A stretch of 46,730 bases of DNA, taken from CAYSTL01 sp964516805. Its GTDB lineage: Archaea; Thermoplasmatota; Thermoplasmata; Halarchaeoplasmatales; Halarchaeoplasmataceae. The notes under the pieces are model-generated. The model saw nothing but the letters and a program-made list of their open reading frames with translations, had not been told where the DNA came from and ran no database searches. The DNA is taken from assembly GCA_964516805.1 (NCBI GenBank), contig CAZEXI010000011.1:1-46730 (forward strand), written 5' to 3'. Every line of letters starts with the position of its first letter. Position 1 is the first letter of the stretch. The translations under genes and the position numbers were made by a program. Positions 6,191 to 14,087 of the stretch are shown here, one piece after another.

Positions 6191-7525
6191 CTATTTTAAA
6201 TGTTTGGTTAATTCTTCCAAATCTGATTCTACACTACTCTTCCTTTCTAATAAATCAAGGCTATCATATAGTTTTATCGATTCTTCCATCTTTCCCTTCG
6301 CATCCTCGTACTTCTCTAGATTCATCTGAGCCTTTCCCAGTTCACTCAGTGCATCGGCAAGATACCTAGCCACTTCCAGTTCCTTCAGAACATCAACAGA
6401 CTCGCTCAGATATTTTTCCGCCTCTTCGTACTCTTCTTTTTCCAGCATCAACTGACCATATTTTGTCTTTGCACCTGCTTCCCCGAAAGGATCGTTTTGC
6501 TTTTCAAGCAGATCCATCGATTCTTTCAAAGCCTCCTTCGCTTCATCAAATTTATTCATGTAAATATATGATTCTCCTAGATTGAAAAGACACCAAGCTC
6601 TGGTATTAGGATATTCGTATTTATAAGAAAGCTTCTCACTTTTGTTATAATATTCTGCAGCTTTCTTCCAATCTTTCCTTAAAGAATTGATCACGCCCAT
6701 GTTCATGTATAGAACGATTTTTTCATATTCACATTCTTGTTTATCGTAATAATCTATGGATTTTTGATAATGTTCTTCACTTTTATCATACTCCTCCATT
6801 TCACCATAAACGTCACCTAGATTCTTGTAAACTGAAGCTACGTCTTCTTCATCACCAATTTTATCAAATATTTCTAACGCTGTTTGCAAGTATCCAATAG
6901 ATTCCTCGTAATCACCTTTTCTCCAAGAGGCTATACCTGCTCTTCTGATACATTTTGCTTCTCCGAGATCGTAGTTATTTTTTTTCGCAAGGTCCAATCC
7001 CTTTTTTATCTCGTCTTCTGCTTTGTCAATATCTCCTTTCTGAAGATAAACATTAGCTATATCATCATATGAATCTACAATCAGATCGTCTTTTTCTAAT
7101 TTTTTAGCCATATCTAACATTTCAAAGAAATGTTCTTCGGCTTTATCCATGTCTCCGAGCTCTTTATAAATGTGACCAAGATCTTGATACAATTCGTATT
7201 TTTTCATTATTTTTACGTTGCTTTTTCTTTCTCTGCCAACGTCTTCTAGCTTTTCAAGCAGTTGATACTTCTTGATACTGTTCTTGATCTCTTTTGCTTT
7301 ATCGACACCTCTGAAATATCTAACGTCTTCCTGAATCCTGTCCATGAGTTCATTAATTTCGCCGTTATCCATCTCCTCTAAATTCTTTCCAATAGCGTTA
7401 CACTCCTTTTCGAGTATCTTTTCACCCTGGTCACCAAGTTCGTCGAACATCGTTTCTCTGATCTTTTTGGCAGTATTTCGAAGCATGGGTACTAGAATAG
7501 TAATATGATACATTAATTTTTTCAA
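6191..7525 (-). CDS. TPR-repeat protein encoded with an ABC transporter
   Basis: A 444-residue cytosolic protein made almost entirely of tetratricopeptide repeats; about eight units are easily seen with the A-x-Y/A-E pattern (for example YKELGDMDKAEEHFFEML, YLQKGDIDKAEDEIKKGL, YGEMEEYDKSEEHYQKSI). It has no signal peptide and no catalytic domain. The likely start is TTG at 7525, overlapping the permease stop by four bases; ATG at 7513 is an alternative. Overlap with the ABC permease suggests coupled translation and a scaffold or regulatory role for the transporter or a partner, an inference. The final repeats end at SDLEELTKHLK. Confidence 0.8.
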   Translation of the reverse strand: MKKLMYHITILVPMLRNTAKKIRETMFDELGDQGEKILEKECNAIGKNLEEMDNGEINELMDRIQEDVRYFRGVDKAKEIKNSIKKYQLLEKLEDVGRERKSNVKIMKKYELYQDLGHIYKELGDMDKAEEHFFEMLDMAKKLEKDDLIVDSYDDIANVYLQKGDIDKAEDEIKKGLDLAKKNNYDLGEAKCIRRAGIASWRKGDYEESIGYLQTALEIFDKIGDEEDVASVYKNLGDVYGEMEEYDKSEEHYQKSIDYYDKQECEYEKIVLYMNMGVINSLRKDWKKAAEYYNKSEKLSYKYEYPNTRAWCLFNLGESYIYMNKFDEAKEALKESMDLLEKQNDPFGEAGAKTKYGQLMLEKEEYEEAEKYLSESVDVLKELEVARYLADALSELGKAQMNLEKYEDAKGKMEESIKLYDSLDLLERKSSVESDLEELTKHLK

Positions 7526-8385
7526 TCGATGTCTTTACGTCTAAAGATGTACTCTCCGACCAACAATGGAACAGCTATCCAGATAAGAAGAATGCCTATC
7601 ATTACCCACGTATCGTAGAATGTAGGAGTTCCTGCAGGTTCGTTACCGCCAAACTCCAACGCCCATGCTCTAAAAGGCGGTATGTTCAGAGCGAGCAACG
7701 TGAACCAGATCAAAGTCGGGTTAAGAAGTTGGAGACCAAAATACCACTTGGGTGGAGTTCCAGATTCCATCATGCTCCATCCGAAAGTTGCTTCAGCCAA
7801 TGCGTACATCATACCAAGCCAGAGAAAACTAAAAAGAAATAAAACAAACACGGATGAGCTCATGGCAGACATACTGTCTTCGCAGATGATAGAAAGCATC
7901 ATAGCTATGGATATGTAAACACCTCCAAGTATTACAGAAGCTAATATGAAAAGATAATAGTCTCCCCAATAAAGGAATGTAACCTTCGATCCTATTATCA
8001 AACCACCTAATGTCAATCCAGAAGAAACAGATATCGTAAAAACTGCCCATAGACCTAAAAATTTTCCAGATAGAACTTCACCTCGTTCAACAGGATACGA
8101 TAATATGAGCTGCAGTGAACCTTTTTCCTTTTCCCTAACAATGGAACCATAACCCAAAATAAGACCAAATATGGGGATTATATATTCCATGTAAGTACTC
8201 ATCCACAGGATAGTCTGTTCTAGATTTCTCCACTCATCTTCGCCTTTAGAGGAACCGTAAAAAGAGACTAGCACTGTCAATGAAAGGAATATCAATACCA
8301 ATAAGATAATCCATTTATTTTTGATATTAGATTTAAATTCCTTCTTTGCAACGGTAAATATCCTTTTCAACATCCCTGACATCAT
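7522..8385 (-). CDS. ABC-2 type (NosY-like) permease
   Basis: A 287-residue membrane protein with six predicted helices, starting ILLVLIFLSLTVLVSFY near residue 28. The segment REKEKGSLQLILSYPVERGEVLSGK is the coupling motif typical of NosY-type ABC-2 permeases. Its ATG overlaps the TGA of the ATPase gene, and its own stop overlaps the start of the TPR gene, so ATPase, permease and TPR protein form one operon. The substrate cannot be told; relatives act in export or assembly, including the copper-site maturation system NosDFY, but no nosZ is present. Confidence 0.9.
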   Translation of the reverse strand: MMSGMLKRIFTVAKKEFKSNIKNKWIILLVLIFLSLTVLVSFYGSSKGEDEWRNLEQTILWMSTYMEYIIPIFGLILGYGSIVREKEKGSLQLILSYPVERGEVLSGKFLGLWAVFTISVSSGLTLGGLIIGSKVTFLYWGDYYLFILASVILGGVYISIAMMLSIICEDSMSAMSSSVFVLFLFSFLWLGMMYALAEATFGWSMMESGTPPKWYFGLQLLNPTLIWFTLLALNIPPFRAWALEFGGNEPAGTPTFYDTWVMIGILLIWIAVPLLVGEYIFRRKDID

Positions 8386-9287
8386 CGTCCCTCCGTAAGT
8401 CTTACGAATACTTCTTCAAGGTCTGGCTTTTTTACACTGAAATCATCGATTTCAAAACCTTCGTTCAGAAGTGATTTTATTACATCCATTTTTCGTTCTT
8501 CTTTACAATACAGAGTTAATTGTCCCTCTACCAATCTTGGTCTTTCAATATAATCTAAATCTTCGATGATTTTGAAAGCCTTCCTAGCATCTTCCAGTTT
8601 CAATTCGAGTTTAGGAAACATCTCAAGATCTTTGAAAAATGTTTCTACGTCCCCTTCAGCAATTTTTTTCCCCTCTTTTATGAAACCCACTCTATCACAC
8701 AATTCTTGAACCTCTGATAGAACATGGCTAGAAATGAAAATTGTTTTACCCATATCTTTTAGATCTAGAATTTTTTCTTTTACCCATTTTCGAACTTTTG
8801 GGTCCAGACCGCTGGTAGGTTCATCTAAAATGTATATCTCAGGATCTCCTATCATAGTCTGAAGAAAACCTATTCTTTGCAGCATACCTTTAGAAAGAGA
8901 TTTTATTTTTTTATCTCTCCAGCCCTTCATCTTGAACTCTCTCAATAAAGCATCTATATCTTCTTCTGGACATCCTTTTAATTCACACAAAAATTTTAGA
9001 TTTTCTTGGACTGTCAAGCCGCTGTACATCTCTATCTTTTCAGGTAGATAACCGATGGACTTTCTAACTTCTATATTTCCCTCTGATGCGTCTTTTCCAT
9101 CTACTTCAATGCTGCCGTCATCAGGTTTTACAAGTCCTAAGATCGTTTTTATCGCAGTAGATTTACCAGCACCATTAGGTCCCAAAAACCCGTATATCTC
9201 ACCTTTTTTGATTTCTAAATCTAACCCTCTAAGTGCATAATTCTCTCCGTACCTTTTCTTAACGTCCTCTACTTTGATGATACTCAT
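8382..9287 (-). CDS. ABC transporter ATP-binding protein
   Basis: The 301-residue ATPase of the exporter, driving the permease encoded next. Walker A GPNGAGKST is at 36-44, the signature is LSKGMLQRIGFLQ, Walker B and D-loop are in YILDEPTSGLDP, and the switch His is in ISSHVLSEV. A C-terminal extension of about 80 residues (KLELKLEDARKAFKII onward) is typical of ABC-2 drug or NosF-type ATPases. It starts at the ATG with an AT-rich promoter (atataatataag) close upstream, separate from the lipid operon that ends 50 bases before. Confidence 0.93.
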   Translation of the reverse strand: MSIIKVEDVKKRYGENYALRGLDLEIKKGEIYGFLGPNGAGKSTAIKTILGLVKPDDGSIEVDGKDASEGNIEVRKSIGYLPEKIEMYSGLTVQENLKFLCELKGCPEEDIDALLREFKMKGWRDKKIKSLSKGMLQRIGFLQTMIGDPEIYILDEPTSGLDPKVRKWVKEKILDLKDMGKTIFISSHVLSEVQELCDRVGFIKEGKKIAEGDVETFFKDLEMFPKLELKLEDARKAFKIIEDLDYIERPRLVEGQLTLYCKEERKMDVIKSLLNEGFEIDDFSVKKPDLEEVFVRLTEGR

Positions 9288-9337
9288 CTGAACTTATATT
9301 ATATTCATTGTAAAAATTTTTTCGCATATCATCAAGA

Positions 9338-9661
9338 TCAACTAAAAAACAATATCCAGGCCAGGTCCATACCGATAAATAGACCACAGATCAGTCCCGT
9401 AAAAAGTCTTCTAACGTTAGTACTCTCATATCCCGTCAATTCCTGTAAAGCGCCGTCTATAAACAAAGGCAATAAACTAATGATAGAAAAAATAAAAAGT
9501 AATTCAGCACTAAAATCAAAAAATAAAAAATATAAAAGGAATCCTACTCCGATACCGGAATAAAATCCTGTACACCTACTGCATATAGGAAACCTGTATC
9601 CGAAGAGGGTTAAGCATCTATCTTTTTTACCGTGGCAGATGAAACCTCTAACTCGGTTCAT
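9338..9661 (-). CDS. DUF2085 small membrane protein
   Basis: A 107-residue protein of the uncharacterised DUF2085 family, with the family cysteines CHG...RC...FPICSRCTGFYSG in the first 37 residues, about three membrane helices, and PLFIDGALQELTGYESTN between the second and third. The Cys cluster could bind a metal, but the function is not known. Its ATG overlaps the geranylgeranyl reductase TGA (ATGA), so it belongs to the lipid operon and is probably translated with it. Confidence 0.88.
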   Translation of the reverse strand: MNRVRGFICHGKKDRCLTLFGYRFPICSRCTGFYSGIGVGFLLYFLFFDFSAELLFIFSIISLLPLFIDGALQELTGYESTNVRRLFTGLICGLFIGMDLAWILFFS

Positions 9662-10884
9662 ATAAGGTCTTGAAATTCCTCCACAAGCTCTGGGTATTTC
9701 TTTTCTACACCTTTTAATATGGTTCCGACGCTCAGTCCTTCAAGATCCATCTCGGATAATGCATCGATGACTTTATCGAACACTTCATCATCTAATTCGA
9801 TAGCTGTCTCTTTTGCCATGTAATTACGCCACAGCTTGTTTTCCAGTATATCTTTCCATCTTTCATCGTACCTTTTCAAGAATTCTTCATCAAATTTTCC
9901 TTCCTCGATCGCTTCAGCAGCTACTTCACCAGCTACTTTAGCCTGTTTGAGTCCATTAGATATACCTCCACCTGTTATAGGATCGACTACTCTAGCAGCA
10001 TCACCTGCCAGCATAAATCCATCCATCACTGTTTTTTCCATCGGAGATGATACCTCTACAGCACCGGCTACCATATCTACACATTGGCCCTGAAGTAGGT
10101 CTTCGTCATTTTCTATGAACTCGTCAAGATAGTCTTTAGGGGATTTACTACTATCCAATCTGGATGCTTGAAGACCGATACCTACATTAGCTGTTTTTTC
10201 GTCTTTGGGGAACACCCAAACATATCCACCAGGTGCACAGCTGCCCATATAGAAATGAGTATAATCAGGATCCTTGTCTATATTGGTCATCCTGTACTGG
10301 AAGCAGCTCATTATATCCTTTGGATTAACGGAACCGTACATGCCTGCCCATCGTCCAACCTGAGATTCGAAACCATCTGCACCTACGACGAGTTTTGAGT
10401 GAACTTCGAATTCTTTTCCCATCCTTTCCGCTTTAACGCCGACTATTTTTCCGTCATCTTTGATAACATCTGTAACTGATGTTTTTACCATGAAATCTGC
10501 GCCTTCTTTTCCTGCGAGAACAGCCATTTCTTTGTCAAATATGTCTCTTTCAACAACTATACCAACTTCATCACCGGCCATCTCTGCACCTAATGTGAAT
10601 TTATTACCTGCTGGGGAGTAAATCTTAGCTCCTTTCAGTTTCCTGGCTGTAAAGTTATCGATGTCTTCAACTTCTAGATCATCCATCCAGGAAACAGATA
10701 TGCCTTCAGCACATCTAACCGGGGAACCGATCTCTTGTCTTTTCTCTATCACTAGTACTTTTTCTACTCCGTTTTTTGCAGCGAATCTAGCGACTGTATT
10801 TCCGACTGGTCCTCCCCCGACTACTACAACATCGTATTCCAACACATCACCGTCTTCTATATCTGCAAATGAGATACGTCCCAT
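9658..10884 (-). CDS. Geranylgeranyl reductase (digeranylgeranylglycerophospholipid reductase)
   Basis: A flavoprotein of 408 residues that reduces double bonds of geranylgeranyl chains in archaeal membrane lipids. The N-terminal FAD Rossmann motif VVVVGGGPVGNT is at 19-30, the GGR-family RCAEGIS follows, and the second FAD motif is MLAGDAARVVDPITGGGI. I place the start at the ATG at 10884, six bases after gggg; longer frames would overlap the ferredoxin gene. The ferredoxin lies five bases upstream and the tetraether-synthase-like gene before that, so ferredoxin is a plausible electron donor, as shown for some archaeal GGRs. It is related to plant-type GGR and other FAD monooxygenase-fold proteins. 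Confidence 0.93.
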   Translation of the reverse strand: MGRISFADIEDGDVLEYDVVVVGGGPVGNTVARFAAKNGVEKVLVIEKRQEIGSPVRCAEGISVSWMDDLEVEDIDNFTARKLKGAKIYSPAGNKFTLGAEMAGDEVGIVVERDIFDKEMAVLAGKEGADFMVKTSVTDVIKDDGKIVGVKAERMGKEFEVHSKLVVGADGFESQVGRWAGMYGSVNPKDIMSCFQYRMTNIDKDPDYTHFYMGSCAPGGYVWVFPKDEKTANVGIGLQASRLDSSKSPKDYLDEFIENDEDLLQGQCVDMVAGAVEVSSPMEKTVMDGFMLAGDAARVVDPITGGGISNGLKQAKVAGEVAAEAIEEGKFDEEFLKRYDERWKDILENKLWRNYMAKETAIELDDEVFDKVIDALSEMDLEGLSVGTILKGVEKKYPELVEEFQDLI

Positions 10885-10889
10885 TTTTT

Positions 10890-11060
10890 TCACCCCATAT
10901 CTAAGGCCTGTATAGGACATATATCTACGCACAGCCCACATTCAGTACAATCATCACTGATCTCTAATATCGTTTCTTTCAGAAATATGGCGTTAGCTGG
11001 ACAAGTCCCTACACAAGCTCCACAGTGCATACATTTATCATAATTTACTTCCGGTTTCAT
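10890..11060 (-). CDS. 2[4Fe-4S] ferredoxin
   Basis: A 56-residue bacterial-type ferredoxin with two cluster motifs: Cys10-x2-Cys13-x2-Cys16-x3-Cys20-Pro and Cys38-x2-Cys41-x2-Cys44-x3-Cys48-Pro. The ATG at 11060 overlaps the TGA of the radical SAM gene (ATGA) with GGAGG eight bases upstream; a start at 11075 is less likely. Its position between a radical SAM enzyme and a flavoprotein reductase suggests it supplies electrons to one or both. Confidence 0.93.
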   Translation of the reverse strand: MKPEVNYDKCMHCGACVGTCPANAIFLKETILEISDDCTECGLCVDICPIQALDMG

Positions 11061-12634
11061 TCGTTTTCCCTCCACTCGTCCAGAGGTACTGAGAATTTCT
11101 TTTCAACTTCATCTCTGTAAGTAGGTCCACCATTGTAAGCACAGAACGGTATTATCCTACCGTCTGGAGTAGCGTAATGAATAACACATCTTTTAACTCT
11201 CTCTACATCATAATTGTAGTTATCCTGGAAGTGCATACCTCCGATGAACATGGTTCTCCAGGCGAACTCGCCTACTGATTTTTTATCTCCTCTTTCAAGC
11301 ATATCCTGCATGATCTCACCTATGGTCAAACCACCTGGTAGCTCTTCGTCTTTCAGATATTCACCAAAGTATTTCTGGAAGTTCTTTATCATGCTTTTTC
11401 TCTTTCCTTCCTTTGTCTTTAACTTACTGCCCAACTTGATTGCAGATTTAGTGAAGAAGGAATTCCATTCTTCTGATTTGTTTTCAGCTTCTTTCATCAA
11501 TCCTTCAACGTCTACATAATCTGTTATAGGAGTGACTTTGCCATCATCACTTATCACCACATAAGATGCTAATCCACAGTGAGGATGTGATGTGAAAGCT
11601 ACCTGAGGTTCATTTTTAACAACTGATACTAGTTGTGATATCGGTGTAACGAAAGGAACTGGATAGAAGTCATCTTTTGAGAGGAAATCAGTCTGTTCTT
11701 CAAGACCTTTAGCCATATCTGGTAACGTGTACCTTTGCTCTCTTCTTTTTTCTTTAGATATCCTCCCAGTAAATGCTACGGGTTGATAGTTCACTCCTCT
11801 GATCACGTCGTGGTTTTCAATAGCAAACTTAAGGATTTCTCCTACCTGATCATCGTTCACGCCTTTTAGTATAGTGGGGACCAAAACTGTAGCAAGAGGT
11901 CTTGGTTCTGTCTTTCTGCAGTTCTCTATTACTTTTTTCTTCACATCCAGCATAGGTCTTCCTCTTGCCTGTATGTAGTTCTCTTCTTTCAGTCCATCGA
12001 ACTGTAAATAAACCGTATGAAGACCGGCATCCACGCATTTCTGAGCATAATCTTCGTCATTCGCTAACTTGATACCGTTTGTCGCCACCTGAATCTGAGA
12101 AAATCCCATCTCCGATGCTGCCTCGATAGCTTCGAAGAATTTAGGATAAACAGTCGGTTCTCCGCCCGAGAATTGTATCGCAGGGGTGGGTACCGGTTTT
12201 TCTTTCCTCAGATTTCTCAGCATATCTTTTACTTGATCCAAATCAGGCTCGTAAACGTAACCAGCTTCACCAGCGTGAGCGAAGCAGATCGGACAGCTCA
12301 TGTTACATCTGTTAGTTAAATCGATATTTGCCAGACATGTGTGACTTTTGTGCAGGTTACACAATCCACAATTATCCGGACATGAATCTGCGTTCTCGAT
12401 CAATGGATTATCGACACCTACTCCATCGTAGGCCCATTTTTCTGCTTCCTTAAACATCTCAGCGTCTGACCAATATATACTTTCAAATTTACCATGTTCT
12501 GGGCATTCCTTAATCATCACAGCCTTTCCATCCCTTTCTATGACTTTTGCATCAATAATTTTTTGACATTCAGGGCATAATGATTTAGTTGATTTAGGTA
12601 GACCCTTTTCTAATGAGGACTCCTTAATTACCAT
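11057..12634 (-). CDS. tes: Radical SAM protein, tetraether lipid synthase (Tes)-like
   Basis: A 525-residue radical SAM enzyme of the MJ0619 family. Members proven in methanogens join two archaeol lipids through C-C bonds to form the macrocyclic and tetraether lipids. The radical SAM motif is Cys110-x3-Cys114-x2-Cys117 (RCNMSCPICFAHAG), with FSGGEPT at 155-161. Additional Cys pairs at 20/23, 44, 85/89/92 and 100, and C-terminal HPHCG and RC...PFC, fit the extra iron-sulfur clusters of Tes. The neighbours (ferredoxin, geranylgeranyl reductase) support a lipid role. It is the first gene of its operon, divergent from a TrmB regulator. The family also has members of unknown role, so the exact product is inferred. 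Confidence 0.88.
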   Translation of the reverse strand: MVIKESSLEKGLPKSTKSLCPECQKIIDAKVIERDGKAVMIKECPEHGKFESIYWSDAEMFKEAEKWAYDGVGVDNPLIENADSCPDNCGLCNLHKSHTCLANIDLTNRCNMSCPICFAHAGEAGYVYEPDLDQVKDMLRNLRKEKPVPTPAIQFSGGEPTVYPKFFEAIEAASEMGFSQIQVATNGIKLANDEDYAQKCVDAGLHTVYLQFDGLKEENYIQARGRPMLDVKKKVIENCRKTEPRPLATVLVPTILKGVNDDQVGEILKFAIENHDVIRGVNYQPVAFTGRISKEKRREQRYTLPDMAKGLEEQTDFLSKDDFYPVPFVTPISQLVSVVKNEPQVAFTSHPHCGLASYVVISDDGKVTPITDYVDVEGLMKEAENKSEEWNSFFTKSAIKLGSKLKTKEGKRKSMIKNFQKYFGEYLKDEELPGGLTIGEIMQDMLERGDKKSVGEFAWRTMFIGGMHFQDNYNYDVERVKRCVIHYATPDGRIIPFCAYNGGPTYRDEVEKKFSVPLDEWRENE

Positions 12635-12698
12635 ATTATCTCTTAATGTGTAGATAAACGAACACTTAAATATTTTGTAGCGATTAGAACTAATAACT
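12635..12698. promoter_or_regulatory. Divergent promoter between lipid operon and TrmB regulator
   Basis: Sixty-four bases separate the two starts. A palindromic AAATATTT (12668-12675) can serve as TATA box in both directions: its edges are 24 bases before the regulator ATG and 34 before the tes ATG. Short leaders or leaderless mRNAs would follow. A shared box would make the two units compete or be controlled together. Confidence 0.5.
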
Positions 12699-13421
12699 AT
12701 GGAAGAGACACCGGATTTCGACGAACTAAAGGATGAATACGATCATATAGTCGATGGACTTCAAAACTTCGGTTTTACTGAATATCAGGCCAGGACATAT
12801 ACTGCTTTGGTGGCTCATGGTGTAGCGGATGCAGATACAATAGCTTCCACTTCAGGTCTACCCAGAACTTCAGTATATAAAGCATTGGACTCGTTGCATG
12901 ATATTGGCTATGTAGTTATTACAGAAGGAAGGCCAAGAGTGTACAGACCAGCAGAACCTTTAGAGGTGAAAAGTAGACTTTCAAGGGAGATAGATGATAT
13001 ATTTGGTAGGTTGAACACCATCTATGAAGTACTCTCTGAAAAAGGAGAACCTCAGCTGATCTATACCATCAATGGAAAAAGTAAGGTTTTGGACAAGATT
13101 GGTGAGATCTTGAAAAAGACACAGGAGGATATAGTTATATCATCGCCTAGATTCTCAGAGATCTTACAAAATCTTGAAGGAGAATTCAGTTCAGCTAAAA
13201 AAAGAGACGTAGATATGACGATCATCACTTCTCCAGGAGAAAGAGTGATTGATGGAGCTGATGTTGAAAGAAGAGACAGGTTGATAGCGACTGACATGAT
13301 CAGTGATGGTAAAAGGGCTTTGTTAGCATCTCCTGGTTTTGAGGCTTGTGGTTATACAGAAAATCCATCGTTATCCAAGCACTTAGTTAATTTTATGGAC
13401 ATACTCATGAAAAGGTCATGA
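12699..13421 (+). CDS. TrmB-family transcriptional regulator
   Basis: A 240-residue regulator with an N-terminal winged helix (FGFTEYQARTYTALVAHGVADADTIASTSGLPRTSVYKALDSLHDIGYV), the standard TrmB start, a linker helix (SRLSREIDDIFGRLNTIYEVL) and a C-terminal phospholipase-D-like effector domain from about residue 110. It is shorter than sugar-sensing TrmB proteins (about 340 residues), lacking their C-terminal sugar-binding part. It is divergent from the lipid operon and a candidate regulator of it, by position only. It is probably leaderless. Its end faces the Lrp-family gene. Confidence 0.9.
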   Translation: MEETPDFDELKDEYDHIVDGLQNFGFTEYQARTYTALVAHGVADADTIASTSGLPRTSVYKALDSLHDIGYVVITEGRPRVYRPAEPLEVKSRLSREIDDIFGRLNTIYEVLSEKGEPQLIYTINGKSKVLDKIGEILKKTQEDIVISSPRFSEILQNLEGEFSSAKKRDVDMTIITSPGERVIDGADVERRDRLIATDMISDGKRALLASPGFEACGYTENPSLSKHLVNFMDILMKRS

Positions 13422-13427
13422 AAGATT

Positions 13428-13952
13428 TCATTCTCTGTCAGTACTTCTATACCATGCTTTGGGTGAGCCTATAGCTGGTAGGATGTCAAAATCAGAGATC
13501 AATTCTCTTCCCATCAGAAAATTATTGATATGATTGGTGATGCTTTCCATATCCTCTTCGAAGAATCGTAGAAGCATAGCTTTCTTTCCAACGTATCTTG
13601 TTACTTCATATATTCTGATATTATCTATAGATTCATCGATGAAATCATTTAGTTTTTCGATAGAGATATTTGGATTGATATTTACGATCACATCTGCATA
13701 AGCCACATTTGTATTGTAGAAAAAAAGCAGCGCCATGATATAAATATAGCCGTTCTCTTCAAGTTTGGACCTTCTCCTTCTTACTGTGGTTATAGATTTA
13801 TCTAATTTATCCGCTATTTCTGTATCCGTAGCTCTACCATCATCTCTAAGAATTTGATAAATCTTTAAGTCAATCTCATCCATATCATCGTTCACTATAG
13901 AATTTAGGAATTCGAGTTCCTCTTCATCCAGTGAATTGTCCAAGAGTTTCAC
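13428..13952 (-). CDS. Lrp/AsnC-family transcriptional regulator
   Basis: A 174-residue protein with an AsnC-type helix-turn-helix at about residues 24-70 (DEIDLKIYQILRDDGRATDTEIADKL then TTVRRRRSKLEENGYI), followed by a diverged ligand-binding RAM-like domain (ADVIVNINPNISIEKLNDF, YEVTRYVGKKAMLLRF). It starts with GTG at 13952, preceded by aggtg. It converges with the TrmB gene, leaving six bases. Targets are unknown; amino-acid-responsive control is the family norm. Confidence 0.88.
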   Translation of the reverse strand: MKLLDNSLDEEELEFLNSIVNDDMDEIDLKIYQILRDDGRATDTEIADKLDKSITTVRRRRSKLEENGYIYIMALLFFYNTNVAYADVIVNINPNISIEKLNDFIDESIDNIRIYEVTRYVGKKAMLLRFFEEDMESITNHINNFLMGRELISDFDILPAIGSPKAWYRSTDRE

Positions 13953-14087
13953 CTATTTATTCAATTTAGATCGGATTTATTTTGGTCAAAATACAATATT
14001 TCGACTCCTATCTTTTTTATATGTGTGTTGAGGTTTATATATATAACTGATTCTTGAGCAAATTTGAATAAGTGCATACAAATTATT

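Noticed and set aside
10885..10941. Longer start for geranylgeranyl reductase at 10941
   Set aside because: The added residues overlap the end of the ferredoxin gene and match no family N-terminus; the ATG at 10884 has an RBS.
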